From: Pythium myriotylum
Lineage: Eukaryota; Oomycota; Peronosporomycetes; Pythiales; Pythiaceae
NCBI GenBank assembly: GCA_023091665.1
Contig: JALJCQ010000025.1
Location: forward strand, 248,001-312,000
Direction of reading: 5' to 3'
Length of the DNA stretch: 64,000 nucleotides
Shown: in pieces, positions 1 through 10,060 of the stretch
How positions within the stretch are numbered: the first letter of the stretch is position 1
How the letters are laid out: each line of letters begins with the position of its first letter
Program-made: the position numbers and the translations under genes
Notes under the pieces: generated by a model
What the model was told of the DNA's origin: nothing
Databases searched by the model: none
The model's input: the letters and a program-made list of their open reading frames with translations, nothing else

Positions 1-1183
1 TACACATCGCCAACGCGTAAACATCCGAGGCAGTCGACGCTCTACGCTTCAAACACTCAGGAGCTCGCCAGCGCAAACGCCCTGCTCGTGAAGGGGATGA
101 CGCTGTCGACGGCATCGACCGCGTGACGCTGAGACCAAAGTCGCTGATCTTCGCGATCCCTGCAGAGCCTACGAGGATATTCGACGCCATCAGCTCGCCA
201 TGAATAACGCCGCTTGTGTGGAGATACTCGAGTCCGAGGGCCGCCTCGTATATTACCCTCCACAGCTCGGTTGTCTCCTTCTCCTGCTTTTGACTCGTTC
301 CACTCGAGCCAAGGAATTTCAGGACGTTTCCTTGCGATGCCTCTTCACAAACAATCAGTATCGGAGACCCCACATGACACGCGGCGACCATCTTGAGCAC
401 ATTTGGATGGTCCAGCTTGTACCACACGTCCAGCTCGCGCACCATTTGGTCCCGTCGTCCATCACTCACGGCAGCATCATCAACTACTACAGTCTTGACT
501 ACGACCCGCTCTCCATTCTTCCACGTCCCCCGGTAGACAGCACCGAACGAACCCTTCGCGAACGGCGAGCGGTCGTACTCGACCTCATCACGAGCCACAA
601 ACCACCCCGGCACCTCGACTTCCATGTCCAACCCCGCCGCGCTCATCAGCTGGTCGTATAGCTTCTCCATCACTACAAGCATGCCCTCGCAATGGCGGTC
701 TCTCTGCTGCTGCATCTCATACTTGAGCACCGTCAACGCCTCGACGTCGGCTCTCGCGTCGCCAATCAACTCGCCGCTGTCCACGGTCGCCTCGAGCGCG
801 CGCATCGCAGCCGCCAAGTCCTTCCGCCACTTGGCCAGCCACGCGCTCGGCTCCGTCTTGCTCTCGAGCTCGAGCTCGAGCTCGACTTGGAGCGCGTCGA
901 CCTCGGCGTTCAGCTCGCGCAGCCCGTGCATGGTCTTTTCGAGCCCGACGACGCGTGCAAAGAGCGGACGCGCGCGGTGGCGTCGCAGGAAGTCGCGCGT
1001 GCGACGCAGCGCGAGCGCAAACCTCGCGAGCGCGTCGGTCGGCGGCAGTCGACGAGCCGCTTCCTGCGTCTCGAGCGCCGCCAGGACGCGCGCGAGCCGC
1101 CCGTGGAGCCGCGCGCTGGGCGTCTGCAGCTCCTTCATGTCGCCGCAGAGCGCGAGGATCGCGCCCAGCATGGCGGACGCCAT
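1..1183 (-). CDS. TKL-type protein kinase with degenerate catalytic loop (3' end outside window)
   Basis: A single open frame runs from the ATG at 1183 to the left edge (about 394 codons visible). The first ~200 residues are helical and charged, with no recognised domain. The kinase domain follows: a glycine loop (AKGSFGAVYRG, first Gly replaced by Ala), the VAIK-type lysine in ERVVVKTV, an alpha-C glutamate in VRELDVW, a hinge near IVCEEA, then KISDFGLS (DFG intact) and RWRAPE (APE intact). The catalytic loop reads HGELMASN where an active kinase has HRDLKxxN: the proton-accepting Asp is Glu and the Lys is Met. This suggests a weak or inactive kinase, possibly a signalling scaffold. TKL kinases are a large family in oomycetes. 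The C-terminal end of the domain lies beyond the window. Confidence 0.85.
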   Translation of the reverse strand, partial: MASAMLGAILALCGDMKELQTPSARLHGRLARVLAALETQEAARRLPPTDALARFALALRRTRDFLRRHRARPLFARVVGLEKTMHGLRELNAEVDALQVELELELESKTEPSAWLAKWRKDLAAAMRALEATVDSGELIGDARADVEALTVLKYEMQQQRDRHCEGMLVVMEKLYDQLMSAAGLDMEVEVPGWFVARDEVEYDRSPFAKGSFGAVYRGTWKNGERVVVKTVVVDDAAVSDGRRDQMVRELDVWYKLDHPNVLKMVAACHVGSPILIVCEEASQGNVLKFLGSSGTSQKQEKETTELWRVIYEAALGLEYLHTSGVIHGELMASNILVGSAGIAKISDFGLSVTRSMPSTASSPSRAGRLRWRAPECLKRRASTASDVYALAMC

Positions 1184-1896
1184 GGGCCTCGGGAGAGAGG
1201 CTCATAGAGCTCCGGGTCGTTTCGTCGGCGCTCCATTTTGGGGGAGGTTCGGTTAGAACCGGTGGCGGCTTCTGTTAGAAATGGGTAGTTGCTCTGTTAG
1301 AACCGGGTAAAAGGCTCTGTTAGAAGCGAACGATGTTTCTATTAAATGCGGACTTCGTACCTTGAGGAAAAGGACACGACCCCAGACGACTCTAGTGGGT
1401 CTTGTGGGTGCTTTTTGTTTTGGGGCGTCGGGTGCGAAACTATTTGTGTATAGATTCTAGGACGCTAACGGTGTCGGCTGCTCGTAGATCAGCGAGGACT
1501 CCGAGGTATGCTGCTAGGTTGCTGGTCACGTCGTAGGACGTACTCGCGAGACACACGAAACAAAAAAAGACTTCAACCACAAGACAACGCACCAGCTAGT
1601 GTGACTGACTGAAGCAACGGACGGAAGCGAAAGGGGCACATTTTGCCACTTCGTTGCGACTCACTGATGATTTGTAGGTCCCCAACAGCTCCAATACAGG
1701 TAAGAACGGCGTCGTTGGCAGCAAACATCAACTGAGGTAAGTGGGAATGGTTCTCACCCTCACAGGTGCAAGCGAAGCAGAAGCAAGTAAGCGAAGCAGG
1801 TAAGCGACGATCGGGGTGCTGTGCTGCAGCAACATGCAGAGGCATCGACAACAACCAAGTCTTCCTGGAAACGTGTATTGTCGTAAGAAAGAAGAG
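1184..1896. other. Intergenic, no gene seen
   Basis: Apart from the GTTAGAA array at 1252-1325 this stretch holds only short unrelated open frames. It contains the promoter region of the kinase on the minus strand and the 5' flank of the Crinkler pseudogene on the plus strand. Confidence 0.6.
1252..1325. repeat. Four-copy 22-bp-period GTTAGAA array upstream of the kinase
   Basis: The heptamer GTTAGAA occurs at 1252, 1274, 1296 and 1319, i.e. spaced 22, 22 and 23 bp; three of the four copies are preceded by TCT. On the kinase's sense strand it reads TTCTAAC and lies 69-142 bp before its ATG. Two-turn spacing would place each copy on the same face of the helix, so a transcription-factor binding array is a reasonable guess. 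It could also be a chance minisatellite. Confidence 0.55.
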
Positions 1897-4216
1897 ATGG
1901 TACCCGATGTGTATTTTCAGTTGGTGGAATCAGCAACTCGACTCCCGCTTCCGGATATTTCGATTGACGCGGTGACTGATCTGCCTGAAGACGCAAGCGT
2001 GCTTCGACTCCGCAAGGCAATCAAGAACAAGTGCCCGAACACTCTTGCGCACGTTGACACAGCTAAACTGTGAGTCTTCGCCACCAGAGCAGTGTATGAC
2101 GGCAAGGATGGTCACCAATTGGAAGAATCGGCTTCGCTCGATGGTTTTGGAAAAGACGATGATCGCGCGCTCATCGTGGAAGTGCCGACGCAGCACCAAT
2201 ACAGCACGACTGATGAATCAAGAGAAGCGCAAAGGGAGAAATTGCCAAATATGCTAGAGTGGAAGGAGCCAAAGCGGCTCTGCGAAAACTCAGGACATGA
2301 TTGGCACTATCAAGTAGCATCAGAGATGTTGGATCAGCTGGTGCAACCCTTCATCGAGCATTACGACGCCTAGCAACGCGGAATCCAAGACAAGCAGACT
2401 CACGCCATTCATCTCGTCGTGAGTGGACCGGGGACTGGAAAATCGCGCATGTTGGACGAAACGAAGGGGTTGCTGTGTGCTGCTGCTGCACGATCGAAGA
2501 GTCAAGCGCTTGTGGACAGAATGAAGAACGCGTAGGAGTTTCGTGTCACGTTTGAGAATGACACTGCTGCTCTTGGATCCTTGCTTGATCGTGGGAATCC
2601 TGAATTTGACGTCGGCTACCGAATGCTGTACCAATTGTTGAAAGAGAAGCATAAAAAAAGTTGGCGGTGATTTTCATGGGACTTGAAGAATATTTATTGG
2701 AAGTTGCCATAAACGATTGGGGAAGTGATCAGGACACTGGCGGATTTGAAGAAAATTGACATTGCGAAGGATATGACGGTCATTTGTGTGTGGACGGACT
2801 CCAGAAGCTGGTGGGCGATGGCACCATGACTTGCGACTTATATCGCGTCTTGACGTATTCGTGGAATCCTCCACGGCGTTTGCAGTGTGTGTTTATTTGG
2901 TATCAATTCAAGTTCCTGTCGATGAGGTGCTCTCGAAGTCTAGTTAGACGCGCCTGTATCTAGTTCCACCAGCATTACGTGGGGAGGAATTGCTGCAACC
3001 AAGAACGAGGTTGGAGAAGCTGTTGGTGGAAGACATGGGTGGACACGGTCGAGCGCTAGAGACTCTACAAGAAGTTTTCAGCCGTTACACACGAAAACAG
3101 TCAGAACAAATGGACCCGGCAAGCCTTGCTGAGGAGGTCTACCAAGCGATCAAAGGAAAGTGTGGTGATGTAATTGACTCGCTTTCACTTGAAGACGAAA
3201 ACAAGTGCACAGAAGTGCTGGTCGCGGTCCTTTCACGTCGTTCCTTTGATGTGTTTGCGAGAATCGGTCTTTTCAACCTTGACAGTGGATGAAGTTCACA
3301 GCTCGGTTTGTTCCGGCTGGGTAAAGAAGGCCAGTTGGAATGCGCTTTTATTCCTCTGGTGGCGTTTATCCGGAAACTCGCAAAGCGACACGGCGGATAT
3401 GAAAATTTTAACGACCATCTCACGCGTTCAGTCTTGGGGTGGCAGCGATTTGAACAGTTCGTTGCGTTCTACCTCCGAGTGAAATCGATTACCTACCATG
3501 AGACGCCGGTAGCACTGGCCGAATTTTATGCTGGCGCTCGTTTTGGTCCAATCTCTGGCATTGTCATTATAGAGCCCAGCCCACGCACAGTCGTGGAAAC
3601 AACTCACCAAGAAGTTGCAAAGTTCGGTCTCGGCGACTCCACGTGCTATACAAATCATGATGACGACGTGAAGGTCTCCGACATGAATATGATCGTCAAC
3701 AACGGCGCGAGTCCTTCAGGTGGCGACTCGTTGATGCGAGTTCAATTTACGATTCGCGGCCAGGTGGTCCAATGCAACGAAGTGATTCAATGCAAGCTGC
3801 TGTAATCAACGCAGACGGTGAACGAAGACGCGTATGAGAAAGAGCGAGCAAAAGCCGTGGACGGAAGCTCGGATGTGTTTCTACTCGTCACGCCAGCTCA
3901 ATCGACTGAGCTTGCTCTGCCTCCAGGATGTGGACTTGTTTCAGCCAACGAGTTTGGTCGAGATTCTGGACCATATGCAACTCGTGCGGATCGAAGTCTT
4001 CTGGAACCACGAGACATCAACACTGCTTCCTACCATGAATTACGTCGGATAGAAGGCGTGGGTGACGCAACTGCCGCGAGCATTATCGCAGAGAGGAGAA
4101 AGCGTCGATTCTTGAGTCATGGCGTCGCATTGAGTCAACTGTTTCCCTACAAGAAATTCAAGGCCGCGAAGATTCTGAGTCCTATGCATTGCGGTGACAT
4201 TGGAGCTAATTCGTAA
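1897..4216 (+). pseudogene. Crinkler (CRN) effector pseudogene, NTPase type with C-terminal helix-hairpin-helix
   Basis: From ATG 1897 the translation matches the CRN layout. A ubiquitin-like header (LVESATRLPL... RALIVEVP) comes first, then a P-loop NTPase segment with Walker A SGPGTGKS near 2427-2450, then a long region with family-typical strings (LRGEELL, EDMGGHGRALETL, KVSDMNMIVNNGAS). The last part has a helix-hairpin-helix (INTASYHELRRIEGVGDATA) near 4017-4080. The frame is broken by in-frame stops at 2071 (TGA), 2371 (TAG), 2533 (TAG), 2668 (TGA), 2710 (TAA), 2945 (TAG), 3290 (TGA) and 3803 (TAA), and by two single-base frame changes near 2785 and 2855. No intron or signal peptide is seen. 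In living relatives such proteins are delivered into host cells; this copy is dead. Confidence 0.85.
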
Positions 4217-6098
4217 GTTGATCTTCCTTGGTCGTCGCGCAAGTACACGTTACCGATGAAGTTGAGGTGTATTGGCTTACTTATTTAGAAACCTATAGCC
4301 GGCTTTTGCCAGGATTAGCAAGTTCACGTTACGCCAGCTCCACGGCGAAGCGTTTCTGAGAGCAGGGCAGTTTTCTTTGACACAGTTGCTTTTCAGTAGC
4401 GATTCCAGGGATCTGAGAGTTTCCCTCGCCGCAATCGCGAATCCACTTGCTTGACTTGGGGGTATTACTGAAACCAATATCGCTGAACGCTGGAATGCCC
4501 CAGCGAAAATGAACCAGTCGCACCGCGGGAGAGAGAGGGAGAAAGACTCCCACTTGATGTTTCGGTTTCGTCTCAAAAATTTCAACTGTAGTAGTCGTCA
4601 CTGCGAGTAGTTTTGATGCTCCGTGGCTACAAGACGCTTACCAATGAGACGACAAAAGGATAATTACGGAGTAACGACTCATAGAATCCGCCAGTAGAAG
4701 ACTGCGACGACATCAACGGAGTTGCTCACTAGAAACCTTGTGAATTATTCGGCAATTGACCGGCCTCGAGCAATTTCGTCTTCTATGCAACTTGTCGGTC
4801 TCCTAAAAATCGGACAGCATATCGCGTCTACTTGCAATCGAGTCCCTACATATTCTTTTGGAAACCCTAAGCGAGTCTATGGAACCTCACTGTTCCGTTT
4901 CATTATTTAGTCTCCTCCACGACACTGCGGGCTACAATTATGCAGATCAGCCGTATCCTTGAATCCTTTGTAGGTCTGCTGGAATCTAAAGAAGGGCCGA
5001 TTCCGAACCTGGCAATTGGCCCGCTCAACTTGCTGAGTTCGAGTCAAAACAACTCGGTGTGGATTGTCAGATGCGATTCCCCGCTTTGTAAACTGATAAA
5101 TAACAGCAGAAAGGAGCGGGAAGAGCTAATCGTATCCTTGCTTTTGTTGCTTTCTTCGACAAGCGAGAATGCCATTGCCATCGTTAGCGCCGGACCTGGT
5201 GGAGGACATTTGGACGCCGGACCACGCAGGCACGATTCTTCACAATGCTCTGCGGTCCTCATTACGAGACTTGAGGTGGACGCGCACAGGAGCAAGCGCA
5301 GCTTCTCATTGATTCTTCATAATGGCGTCAACGACACAAAAGTTGTGGCGGCCAGTTTGTTGTAGATCATAGCCACATAGCCGCTGTGCAAGAGGACGAT
5401 ACGACAAATTATCGATCTGGTGTGATTCAGTCATTCTTTGAGGTGTTGAGGACGAGAAACGGCGTACTGAAGGAGCCGGTAGCAATCTCCGTCACGAATT
5501 TGTCAAATTCAGTCTCGGCTGCAAATCATCCACGCTGGTGTGTAATGGCTCGTCGGAATGGGTCGTGCTCAGTTAGCACAACTTCAAGGTACTACGACAC
5601 TCGTCATGATGCTTACTAGGAATATAGAACTGAGCGCAAGCAAGGTGAGCGTCAGGTCGCTAGTGAGAAAGATCTGCAATTGCAACGACGAAAAGAAGCT
5701 AAAGGGTGAGATGTAGCGATGCTCGAAGGTGGTTACGTTCGTTTGTGAAGCGGGTGGCGGCAATGAGATTTTTTTTTTTGCTCGCGACCACTCGTACTGA
5801 TGGAATTCTCATTGCGAGACCGCAAATGGGCCGTCTCCGGAAGTGGGAGTTGGAACAGTGGGGGCATAGAGGTGAAAGAGGAGAAACCGCAGCGCATACG
5901 AAACATAAGCGATTAAGTGTTGGACAGTCCGGATGAAGGAAATTACACAATCGGGACGCCAAAGTTTCCAAATGCTTTTGTTGTAGAGCCGTCGCACAGC
6001 ATACAGGTTCTCGCACGGAAGCGCCTCCCCCATTGGCCTAACTCAACTTTCTCTTCTGCAGCGCCGGGGTCACGGAGGCATTTCGCACTACCTTGGTT
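4217..6098. other. Gene-free stretch with decayed repeat
   Basis: No intact gene is recognisable. Positions 4565-4695 are a worn copy of a repeat also found near 7212 and 12490. A plus-strand open frame at 4940-5365 and fragments to 5619 look like decayed coding sequence (no start context, broken continuation), but I cannot assign a family. Confidence 0.5.
4565..4695. repeat. Worn interspersed repeat, copy 1
   Basis: This segment aligns by eye with 7212-7350 (shared strings TTTCAACTG, GTAGTCGTC, TTACCAATGA, ACGACA, GGAGTAACGA) and more weakly with 12490-12640. It is probably an ancient transposon fragment. No coding domain could be identified. Confidence 0.5.
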
Positions 6099-6455
6099 TT
6101 AGAAAAGGCAGGTTGCGCGTTGGCAGTTGTTGATCGTGAAAGTTCCGCCACCATTGCAATTGCCATAGGAGGATCCACGGGTGGGTAGGACACTGGTATG
6201 GTATAAGCTCACCCAGCCAGGCACCGAGGTAGGCGGTGAGTACGCCGCATAATTGTTCGCCGATGAAAACGCACCAAGCGCGACCGCCGCACAGTTGACT
6301 GACTGAGCAGAGACCAAGCACTTCACGCAGCCCGCCTGCAGTTGCCTGTGAGACTCGTCGGACCGCAGATTCTTCTCGATCGCACCGGTTTCTGACCCAG
6401 CAAAGACACCGACGACGACGGATGCAGCGACAACAATAACAGCGAAGGCCTTCAT
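6099..6455 (-). CDS. Small secreted cysteine-rich protein with xLR motif, copy 1 (candidate effector)
   Basis: This 118-residue protein starts at the ATG at 6455; an in-frame upstream codon gives a 144-residue version, but only the inner Met begins a clean signal peptide (MKAFAVIVVAASVVVGVFAG). Right after it sits KNLRSDESHRQLQ, with the RxLR-like core KNLR at residues 28-31. The mature part has six cysteines (C43, C46, C55 and three near the C-terminus), suggesting three disulfides. No catalytic domain is recognised. The N-terminal 54 codons and 289 bp of upstream sequence are identical to the gene at 8398-8754. Location among transposon relics next to a CRN pseudogene supports an effector-like role, but delivery into host cells is inference. 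Confidence 0.85.
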   Translation of the reverse strand: MKAFAVIVVAASVVVGVFAGSETGAIEKNLRSDESHRQLQAGCVKCLVSAQSVNCAAVALGAFSSANNYAAYSPPTSVPGWVSLYHTSVLPTRGSSYGNCNGGGTFTINNCQRATCLF

Positions 6456-6505
6456 GGAGGAGTTGGACGGGATCCGGAAGAAGTTGGTAGTAGTGTTTGT
6501 GGTGA

Positions 6506-6517
6506 GGTGAATTGAGC
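6506..6517 (-). promoter_or_regulatory. Possible oomycete initiator element, secreted gene copy 1
   Basis: The minus strand reads GCTCAATTCACC, similar to the oomycete initiator (GCTCATT.../YCAWTTY), 51-62 bp before the ATG at 6455. The same element is at 8805-8816 for copy 2. Transcription start data would be needed to confirm. Confidence 0.35.
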
Positions 6518-6599
6518 TTTGATCAGCCTGCAAGAGCGAGAATAGTCCTCGTTACCAAGAGTGGCCGCACAAACCCTGGGTGGAAGTGGTCCCCGCTCG

Positions 6600-6615
6600 G
6601 CGGGGATTTCCCCGC
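6600..6615. promoter_or_regulatory. 16-bp palindrome GCGGGGATTTCCCCGC in shared promoter
   Basis: A perfect inverted repeat (GCGGGGA / TCCCCGC, 2-nt centre) lies 145-160 bp before the start codon, next to a partly overlapping CCCCGC-TCG-GCGGGG hairpin. It is also present at 8899-8914. Symmetry suggests a binding site for a dimeric regulator; this is inference. Confidence 0.4.
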
Positions 6616-7211
6616 TGCGACAATCTGACTTATTGTGCGCTTGCGTTTGGGTCGTGGAGTTGCTGATCTAGAATTGAAGGCTTCCTCCATATGATCTGAA
6701 CAAATGAGGCGGACGCACGCTTGAAGGATTCGCCGTTGGATCATCTGATGTCGCCCAAGCGTTTTGGAATCCGGGATCAAGGGTTGATGACTCCCCGTCG
6801 TACACTGATGAAACGAATCACTGTGAACTTGAATAACTCGACACCCTCTTTTTTATATGAAGAGGGTGGCGCGTGATGGATGACCTTGTGCCGAGTTATT
6901 CGCGAGTTTAAATCTCAAGGGATGTATTCCCTGAACTTTAACACACGAACAGGTGTTGTGCAATGCCCAAGACCTGCTCGCTCCACGAGAATTGTACAAC
7001 GCTTGCCGTCGAATATCTATGCATGTCTTCTTTATTCCAGATACTCCTTTTAGCGCCTCCGCCATAACCATCGAAGAGAACATGTGGACTTGGCGATTTA
7101 TTCGGCACTGGGTAGCGTCAAAGGACAGTATGAGTGGAACCGATATCGCTACATACGTCAATGAAGGCGTCCATCATGTTGCTACAGAGAAAGGCCCCCA
7201 CCGCATGTTTT

Positions 7212-7350
7212 GGTCTCATCTCAACTACTTCAACTGTGGTAGTCGTCGCAGAGCACTGACGTTAGCAGTTGGTTGGACGCCCTGTGGGCACGAGAGGTTT
7301 ACCAATGACACGACAGCAAGATAATCAAGGAGTAACGATGGGGTGCCACG
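7212..7350. repeat. Worn interspersed repeat, copy 2
   Basis: It resembles 4565-4695 and 12490-12640. The 60 bp before it, and the matching place before 12490, both encode EGVHHVA in the plus strand, so the repeat family probably once carried a protein-coding region. The family is unknown to me. Confidence 0.5.
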
Positions 7351-7654
7351 AAAGTGTGTACTGTATATTGTAGCTTGTAACACATTCCGCCGTGCAACGA
7401 GCGATAGAGCTGAATTTGGTTGATGCGCGAAGAACTTGGTGGGGAAGATCAGTATGCTGGTGCTTTCAGAGAAAACGCTTACGATTTCTGCTTCCAATGG
7501 CGTGCTATGCCACACTCTCCACTATTTCTCAGGTCCCGTCACGAATGACGGGTGAGGTGAGCTTGAGGAAAGAAGCCGAAAACACACGAGTTATCCTCCA
7601 GGAACTTTTCTTCTAGAATAATCACAATGCACATGATCAGACGTAGTAATAGAC

Positions 7655-7890
7655 TCAACTTGGCCTGGCACGAAATCTTGTCTGTCCTGCTCTCGTTCTC
7701 GAGACTCGACAACAACTACCAGCACTTCCACCTCGCACTAGGGCAGCTTGTTTACGGCTTTTTTGACCCCAGCCGCGTGTGGAAAGAGCAGACGCGCGCG
7801 TTGGACGGCGGCAGTCGGGGAGTCATAGAATTCGGCGAGTCGCCGGTACTACCGGCGGCTCGTGCTGCTTCATGTCGATCTCTCCACATA
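7655..7890 (-). pseudogene. Fragment of a TKL kinase 5' end, degenerate
   Basis: The minus strand aligns by eye with positions 830-1165, the N-terminal part of the kinase at the left edge: CTGCCGCCG near 7811, GCGCGCGTC-TGCTCTTTCCACACGC near 7780-7800, and the CTCGAG-rich segment near 7690-7710. About 45 bp is deleted and the frame is broken. It is a dead partial duplicate of that kinase, or of a close paralogue, in the same orientation. Confidence 0.5.
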
Positions 7891-8397
7891 TCCCATCTGT
7901 TCTCCCACCTAGTAGCCCCGCTATCGGCTGCTTGAAGAGAATATCCTCGGTGCAAGCTAATCACAGGCGCAAGGACCAGGATATTGATTACTACTACAGT
8001 CGAGATGAACTACAATATGTCCAATGTTCCAGCCGTTGCGAGCTCACAGTATACTAGCAGCAGCCAAATAAATCGCTATATGCCGGGGACCGTGATACTC
8101 TATTACCACTAGTAGAAGAAGATTGTTTCTGGATGCCATCGATTCCGATGGCTCGAGTGCTGGTGTGTCATGACGTGGCCCTGGGGCGTCAATCGAGGTG
8201 CCACGGACGCGCTCGCGTAATCATATCATTACCAAATCAATCATCATCGAAAAAATTGAAGAAAAAAAGGTTTAATTCGCAAATCCATCTGCGATTCAAG
8301 ACCCGACCACAGCGTTGTAGTCCGATAGGCTACCTGAACGTGAACCTATCCAACTTGCTATCTGCATCGACGATTCCATCGGACGATCTGGCAATAC

Positions 8398-8754
8398 TCA
8401 AGGGCAGGTATTGGAAAGTTGGCAGTTGGTGATCGTGAACCTTCCTCCACCCACACAGCCGCCAGAGGCCACCCCCCTTGTAGGAAGCCTGTTGGCTCCG
8501 CGGTATGACACCCAACCAGGCACGGAGGTTGGAGGAGTAAAAAAGCTGTAGCTATTCGCGTCGCCATAAGCATTAGTGGCAGTCGCCGCGCAGTTGACTG
8601 ACTGAGCAGAGACCAAGCACTTCACGCAGCCCGCCTGCAGTTGCCTGTGAGACTCGTCGGACCGCAGATTCTTCTCGATCGCACCGGTTTCTGACCCAGC
8701 AAAGACACCGACGACGACGGATGCAGCGACAACAATAACAGCGAAGGCCTTCAT
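8398..8754 (-). CDS. Small secreted cysteine-rich protein with xLR motif, copy 2 (candidate effector)
   Basis: This 118-residue protein has the same signal peptide and KNLRSDESHRQLQ header as the gene at 6099-6455, identical at DNA level through codon 54. The remaining 61 residues match copy 1 at 31 positions (about 51%), keeping the motifs PPTSVPGW, LPTRG and GGG-x-FT and all six cysteines. The start is the ATG at 8754. No domain is recognised. The pattern is an unchanged secretion/regulation module attached to a quickly changing mature domain, as described for oomycete effector families. Host targeting is not shown by the sequence. Confidence 0.85.
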   Translation of the reverse strand: MKAFAVIVVAASVVVGVFAGSETGAIEKNLRSDESHRQLQAGCVKCLVSAQSVNCAATATNAYGDANSYSFFTPPTSVPGWVSYRGANRLPTRGVASGGCVGGGRFTITNCQLSNTCP

Positions 8755-9043
8755 GGAGGAGTTGGACGGGATCCGGAAGAAGTTGGTAGTAGTGTTTGTG
8801 GTGAGGTGAATTGAGCTTTGATCAGCCTGCAAGAGCGAGAATAGTCCTCGTTACCAAGAGTGGCCGCACAAACCCTGGGTGGAAGTGGTCCCCGCTCGGC
8901 GGGGATTTCCCCGCTGCGACAATCTGACTTATTGTGCGCTTGCGTTTGGGTCGTGGAGTTGCTGATCTAGAATTGAAGGCTTCCTCCATATGATCTGAAC
9001 AAATGAGGCGGACGCACGCTTGAAGGATTCGCCGTTGGATCAT
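8591..9043. repeat. 453-bp direct repeat, copy 2
   Basis: Identical partner of 6292-6744. It contains the second copies of the candidate initiator (8805-8816) and the GCGGGGATTTCCCCGC palindrome (8899-8914). Confidence 0.95.
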
Positions 9044-9854
9044 TTGTTGATGTTCGCTGGCCCGATCAAACTCGATTGCATCGCTGCTTACTCTGGAAGG
9101 AGTCCATCAAATAGAAGTACACAGAGTCTCCCACCACATGTTTGGTTTCAGATCAAATGCTTCAAGCATACGTATTTCATGCGTTCTGTGTATTATTCCT
9201 CGCGTGGAGGTTTACGGACGATCGGCAGCAAGGACAATCACGGGTTACAACGGAACAGCCATGAAAGCCACCTTCAATCGGTGAAGGCTAGCTAGCTGTT
9301 TACAGGTAGCTGAAGGGTTATCGGGTTCTATATTGTAACTAATACACCACACACACACACAATCGGTGAAAGCTTCGGGCACTGCAGGAAGTAGCTAAGT
9401 GGAGTGAATTATGAGAAGCTGTTGTGGCATTCAACAACGCCTCGTCAGCGAGCTGCGCGTGTGAGCTGTAGTTTCTCGAACTTGCTCTCTAAAGGAGGTC
9501 GGCAACATAATATGTACCGGCCAGGGGTCTCACTTTCGCGGGCAGTAAGAAGGCGATTGGCTAGGCATCAATTGTCAACTTACGCAATGCATTCCAAGCA
9601 CACAACCGCCAGACCGCCATAATCTCCACTGATTTTGCGAGTAAACCTACATACACTCCTGTGGATGAGAAGTCCGCGAAAGGGGGCGGGAAGAAGTTTG
9701 GCCCAAGCGACGATGATAGCCATCCTGGGTGGCTGCCAGTGGTAGTTACAATCTTCAGAGCCGGCGCGATGCCTTTGAACGCGACATCACTGTCTCATTC
9801 CTCGCACCATTTGCACATAAAAGGGACTGTTACTGTGCCAAGTAAGCTTAGCTC

Positions 9855-10060
9855 TTCAAAGGCACGAACAACAAACCTCCTGGTCTTGGGTGGCTGCTGC
9901 CGGGGTAATCGAGGAGCCGGAGCCGCAGCCGTAGTCATCTGGCACAACGATTCCAGCTCACACGCCGAGTTCATCTAAGTACGGACCTACGCAGCCGCGA
10001 CGACGGCCTACAAGCAAGCGGGGTACAACGGCCTCACTACGAGTCTAAAGCCGCATCGTA
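9855..10060 (+). pseudogene. RNase H domain relic 1
   Basis: The frame encodes GGCCRGNRGAGAAAVVIWH, a clear match to the GG-x-RGNPGxGGxGxVI start of type-1 RNase H domains. After an in-frame TAA at 9976 it continues with ATTAYKQAGYNGLTTSL, matching the TxNxAEYxGLxxGL helix with the catalytic Glu replaced by Gly. It is truncated and dead, most likely left from a retroelement. Confidence 0.65.

Larger units (their letters stand above)
6292..6744. repeat. 453-bp direct repeat, copy 1 (promoter + signal peptide + xLR header)
   Basis: Read base by base, this segment is identical to 8591-9043, with a constant offset of 2299 and no gap. It spans the first 54 codons of the secreted protein and 289 bp of upstream DNA. 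Both edges are abrupt: outside the block the upstream flanks are unrelated and the downstream coding sequence is only about half identical at protein level. Confidence 0.95.
6745..8397. other. Intergenic between the two secreted-protein copies
   Basis: No intact gene is seen. It holds a worn repeat (7212-7350), a short decayed coding remnant near 7390-7520, and a degenerate kinase fragment (7655-7890). Confidence 0.5.

Noticed and set aside
6456..6533. 26-residue N-terminal extension of the xLR proteins
   Set aside because: It would bury the signal peptide; the inner Met gives a typical secretion signal.
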